Source of the DNA: Kiritimatiellia bacterium
GTDB taxonomy: Bacteria; Verrucomicrobiota; Kiritimatiellia; RFP12; UBA3636
Assembly (NCBI GenBank): GCA_017450425.1
Contig: JAFSUV010000267.1
Coordinates: 1-6,891, forward strand
Direction: 5' to 3'
DNA: 6,891 nt
The position numbers were made by a program, and so were the translations under genes. Under the pieces are notes generated by a model, which was not told where the DNA came from, made no database searches, and saw only the letters and a list, made by a program, of their open reading frames with translations. This document shows positions 6,206 to 6,891 of this stretch, piece after piece. Numbering within the stretch: position 1 is the stretch's first letter; the number at the start of each line of letters is the position of its first letter.

Positions 6206-6891
6206 ATGTTCGTCTTTACCTCGGAAGCGGTTTCGGAAGGGCATCCGGACAAGGTGGCCGACCAGATTTCCGACGCGATTCTCGATGCCGCCCTTGCCCT
6301 CGATCCGGCTTCGCACGTAGCGGCCGAATCGTTCGTCGGGCCGGATTTCGCCGCCAACCTGGGCGAGATCGCGATCCCGTCCGGCAAGGCGCTCGACGCG
6401 GAGCCCATCGTCCGCGGCGTGATCCGCGACATCGGGTACGACCGGCCGGAAGAGGGCTTCTCCTACGACACCCTCCGCTACGAAAACAGGCTCGCGAGCC
6501 AGTCGCCCGACATCGCGATGGGCGTAAACCGCGGCTCGGCCGAGGAACAGGGCGCGGGCGACCAAGGCATGATGTTCGGCTACGCCGTGCGCGAAACGCC
6601 GGAACTCATGCCGGCGCCAATCGCGTGGGCGCACCGTCTCATGCGCAGGTTCACCTTCGAGCGCAAGAGCGGCGGCATCGAGTGGCTCAGGCCCGATGCG
6701 AAGAGCCAGGTGAGCGTGGTTTACGACGACTCCGGCACGCCCGTGCGCATCGATTCGATCGTCCTCTCGCACCAGACCACGGCCGGGCCGGACATCGCGC
6801 GCACGATCCGCCCGACTGTCGAAGCGGTAATCCGCGACGAACTTTCCGGCACCGGCATGATCGACAATGCGACGAAGTTCCACGTGAACCC
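6206..6891 (+). CDS. metK: S-adenosylmethionine synthetase (methionine adenosyltransferase), partial, divergent N-terminal strand
   Basis: The first 228 residues are present; the gene continues past the right edge. The enzyme makes S-adenosylmethionine from ATP and methionine in the cytoplasm, usually as a tetramer. Clear landmarks are 'FTSEAVSEGHPDKVADQISD' from residue 4 (His13, Asp15, Lys16), 'SQSPDIAMGVNRG' (98-110), the signature 'EQGAGDQGMMFGYA' (114-127), 'MPAPIAWAHRL' (135-145), and 'WLRPDAKSQV' (160-169) with Lys166. Oddly, the usual 'VACETxVKTG...GGEITT' stretch reads 'VAAESFVGPDFAANLGEIAI' (38-57). The two glutamates that bind potassium and methionine in E. coli (Glu43, Glu56) still have equivalents (Glu41, Glu54) at the same spacing, so activity is expected. 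The start is supported by AGGGA eight bases upstream. It probably shares a transcript with gmd. In many bacteria metK sits near ahcY, which could lie beyond the window. Confidence 0.95.
   Translation, partial: MFVFTSEAVSEGHPDKVADQISDAILDAALALDPASHVAAESFVGPDFAANLGEIAIPSGKALDAEPIVRGVIRDIGYDRPEEGFSYDTLRYENRLASQSPDIAMGVNRGSAEEQGAGDQGMMFGYAVRETPELMPAPIAWAHRLMRRFTFERKSGGIEWLRPDAKSQVSVVYDDSGTPVRIDSIVLSHQTTAGPDIARTIRPTVEAVIRDELSGTGMIDNATKFHVN

Noticed and set aside
6317..6376. Frameshift in metK as the cause of its unusual stretch
   Set aside because: The flanking glutamates keep the same spacing as in E. coli MetK and the frame continues with all later motifs intact, so true divergence is more likely.
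5189..6883. Long minus-strand open frame (564 codons) spanning gmd and metK
   Set aside because: It crosses two clearly coding plus-strand genes and their gap, and has no recognisable domain.
1..6891. tRNA, rRNA, CRISPR array, insertion sequence or integration site
   Set aside because: I saw no cloverleaf-like tract, no spaced direct repeats, no transposase or integrase motifs and no terminal repeats; nearly all bases are in protein genes.

Overview
The window is a GC-rich, densely coding bacterial chromosome segment with six genes, two of them cut by the window edges. There are no RNA genes, mobile elements, CRISPR arrays or large repeats that I can support. Three features hint at a Gram-negative, PVC-superphylum-like organism (Kiritimatiellota, Verrucomicrobiota or Lentisphaerota): a lipoprotein combining YnbE-like and YdbL-like segments, which implies an outer membrane; a short-form GDP-mannose 4,6-dehydratase; and a DUF3417-type glucan phosphorylase. 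This taxonomic guess is made from memory of protein style and is only moderate to weak.

Left part, minus strand (1-1875): a gene for an exported tyrosine phosphatase-like protein runs leftward from 1875 to 604. After a 63-base gap comes a second leftward gene that leaves the window at base 1; it resembles the N-terminal sensor domain of an AraC-family regulator. A 180-base divergent control region (1876-2055) follows, with an extended -10 promoter candidate in each direction and two short inverted repeats.

Middle and right part, plus strand (2056-6891): the small lipoprotein (2056-2511) is followed after 62 bases by an alpha-glucan (glycogen/maltodextrin) phosphorylase (2574-5123). Another 62-base gap with its own promoter candidate precedes gmd (5186-6166), and 39 bases later metK begins at 6206 and runs off the right edge. 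All gaps are under 200 bases.

Functionally the genes are a mix of housekeeping and envelope roles rather than one pathway. The phosphorylase releases glucose-1-phosphate from storage glucan. Gmd makes GDP-4-keto-6-deoxy-mannose for deoxysugar-containing surface glycans. MetK makes S-adenosylmethionine. The lipoprotein probably acts in envelope lipid homeostasis, and the phosphatase acts outside the cytoplasm. I do not see a clearly new multi-gene system. The points most worth a second look are the YnbE/YdbL fusion, the divergent N-terminal strand of MetK, a leader motif shared by two genes lacking Shine-Dalgarno sites, and a possibly leaderless phosphatase transcript.
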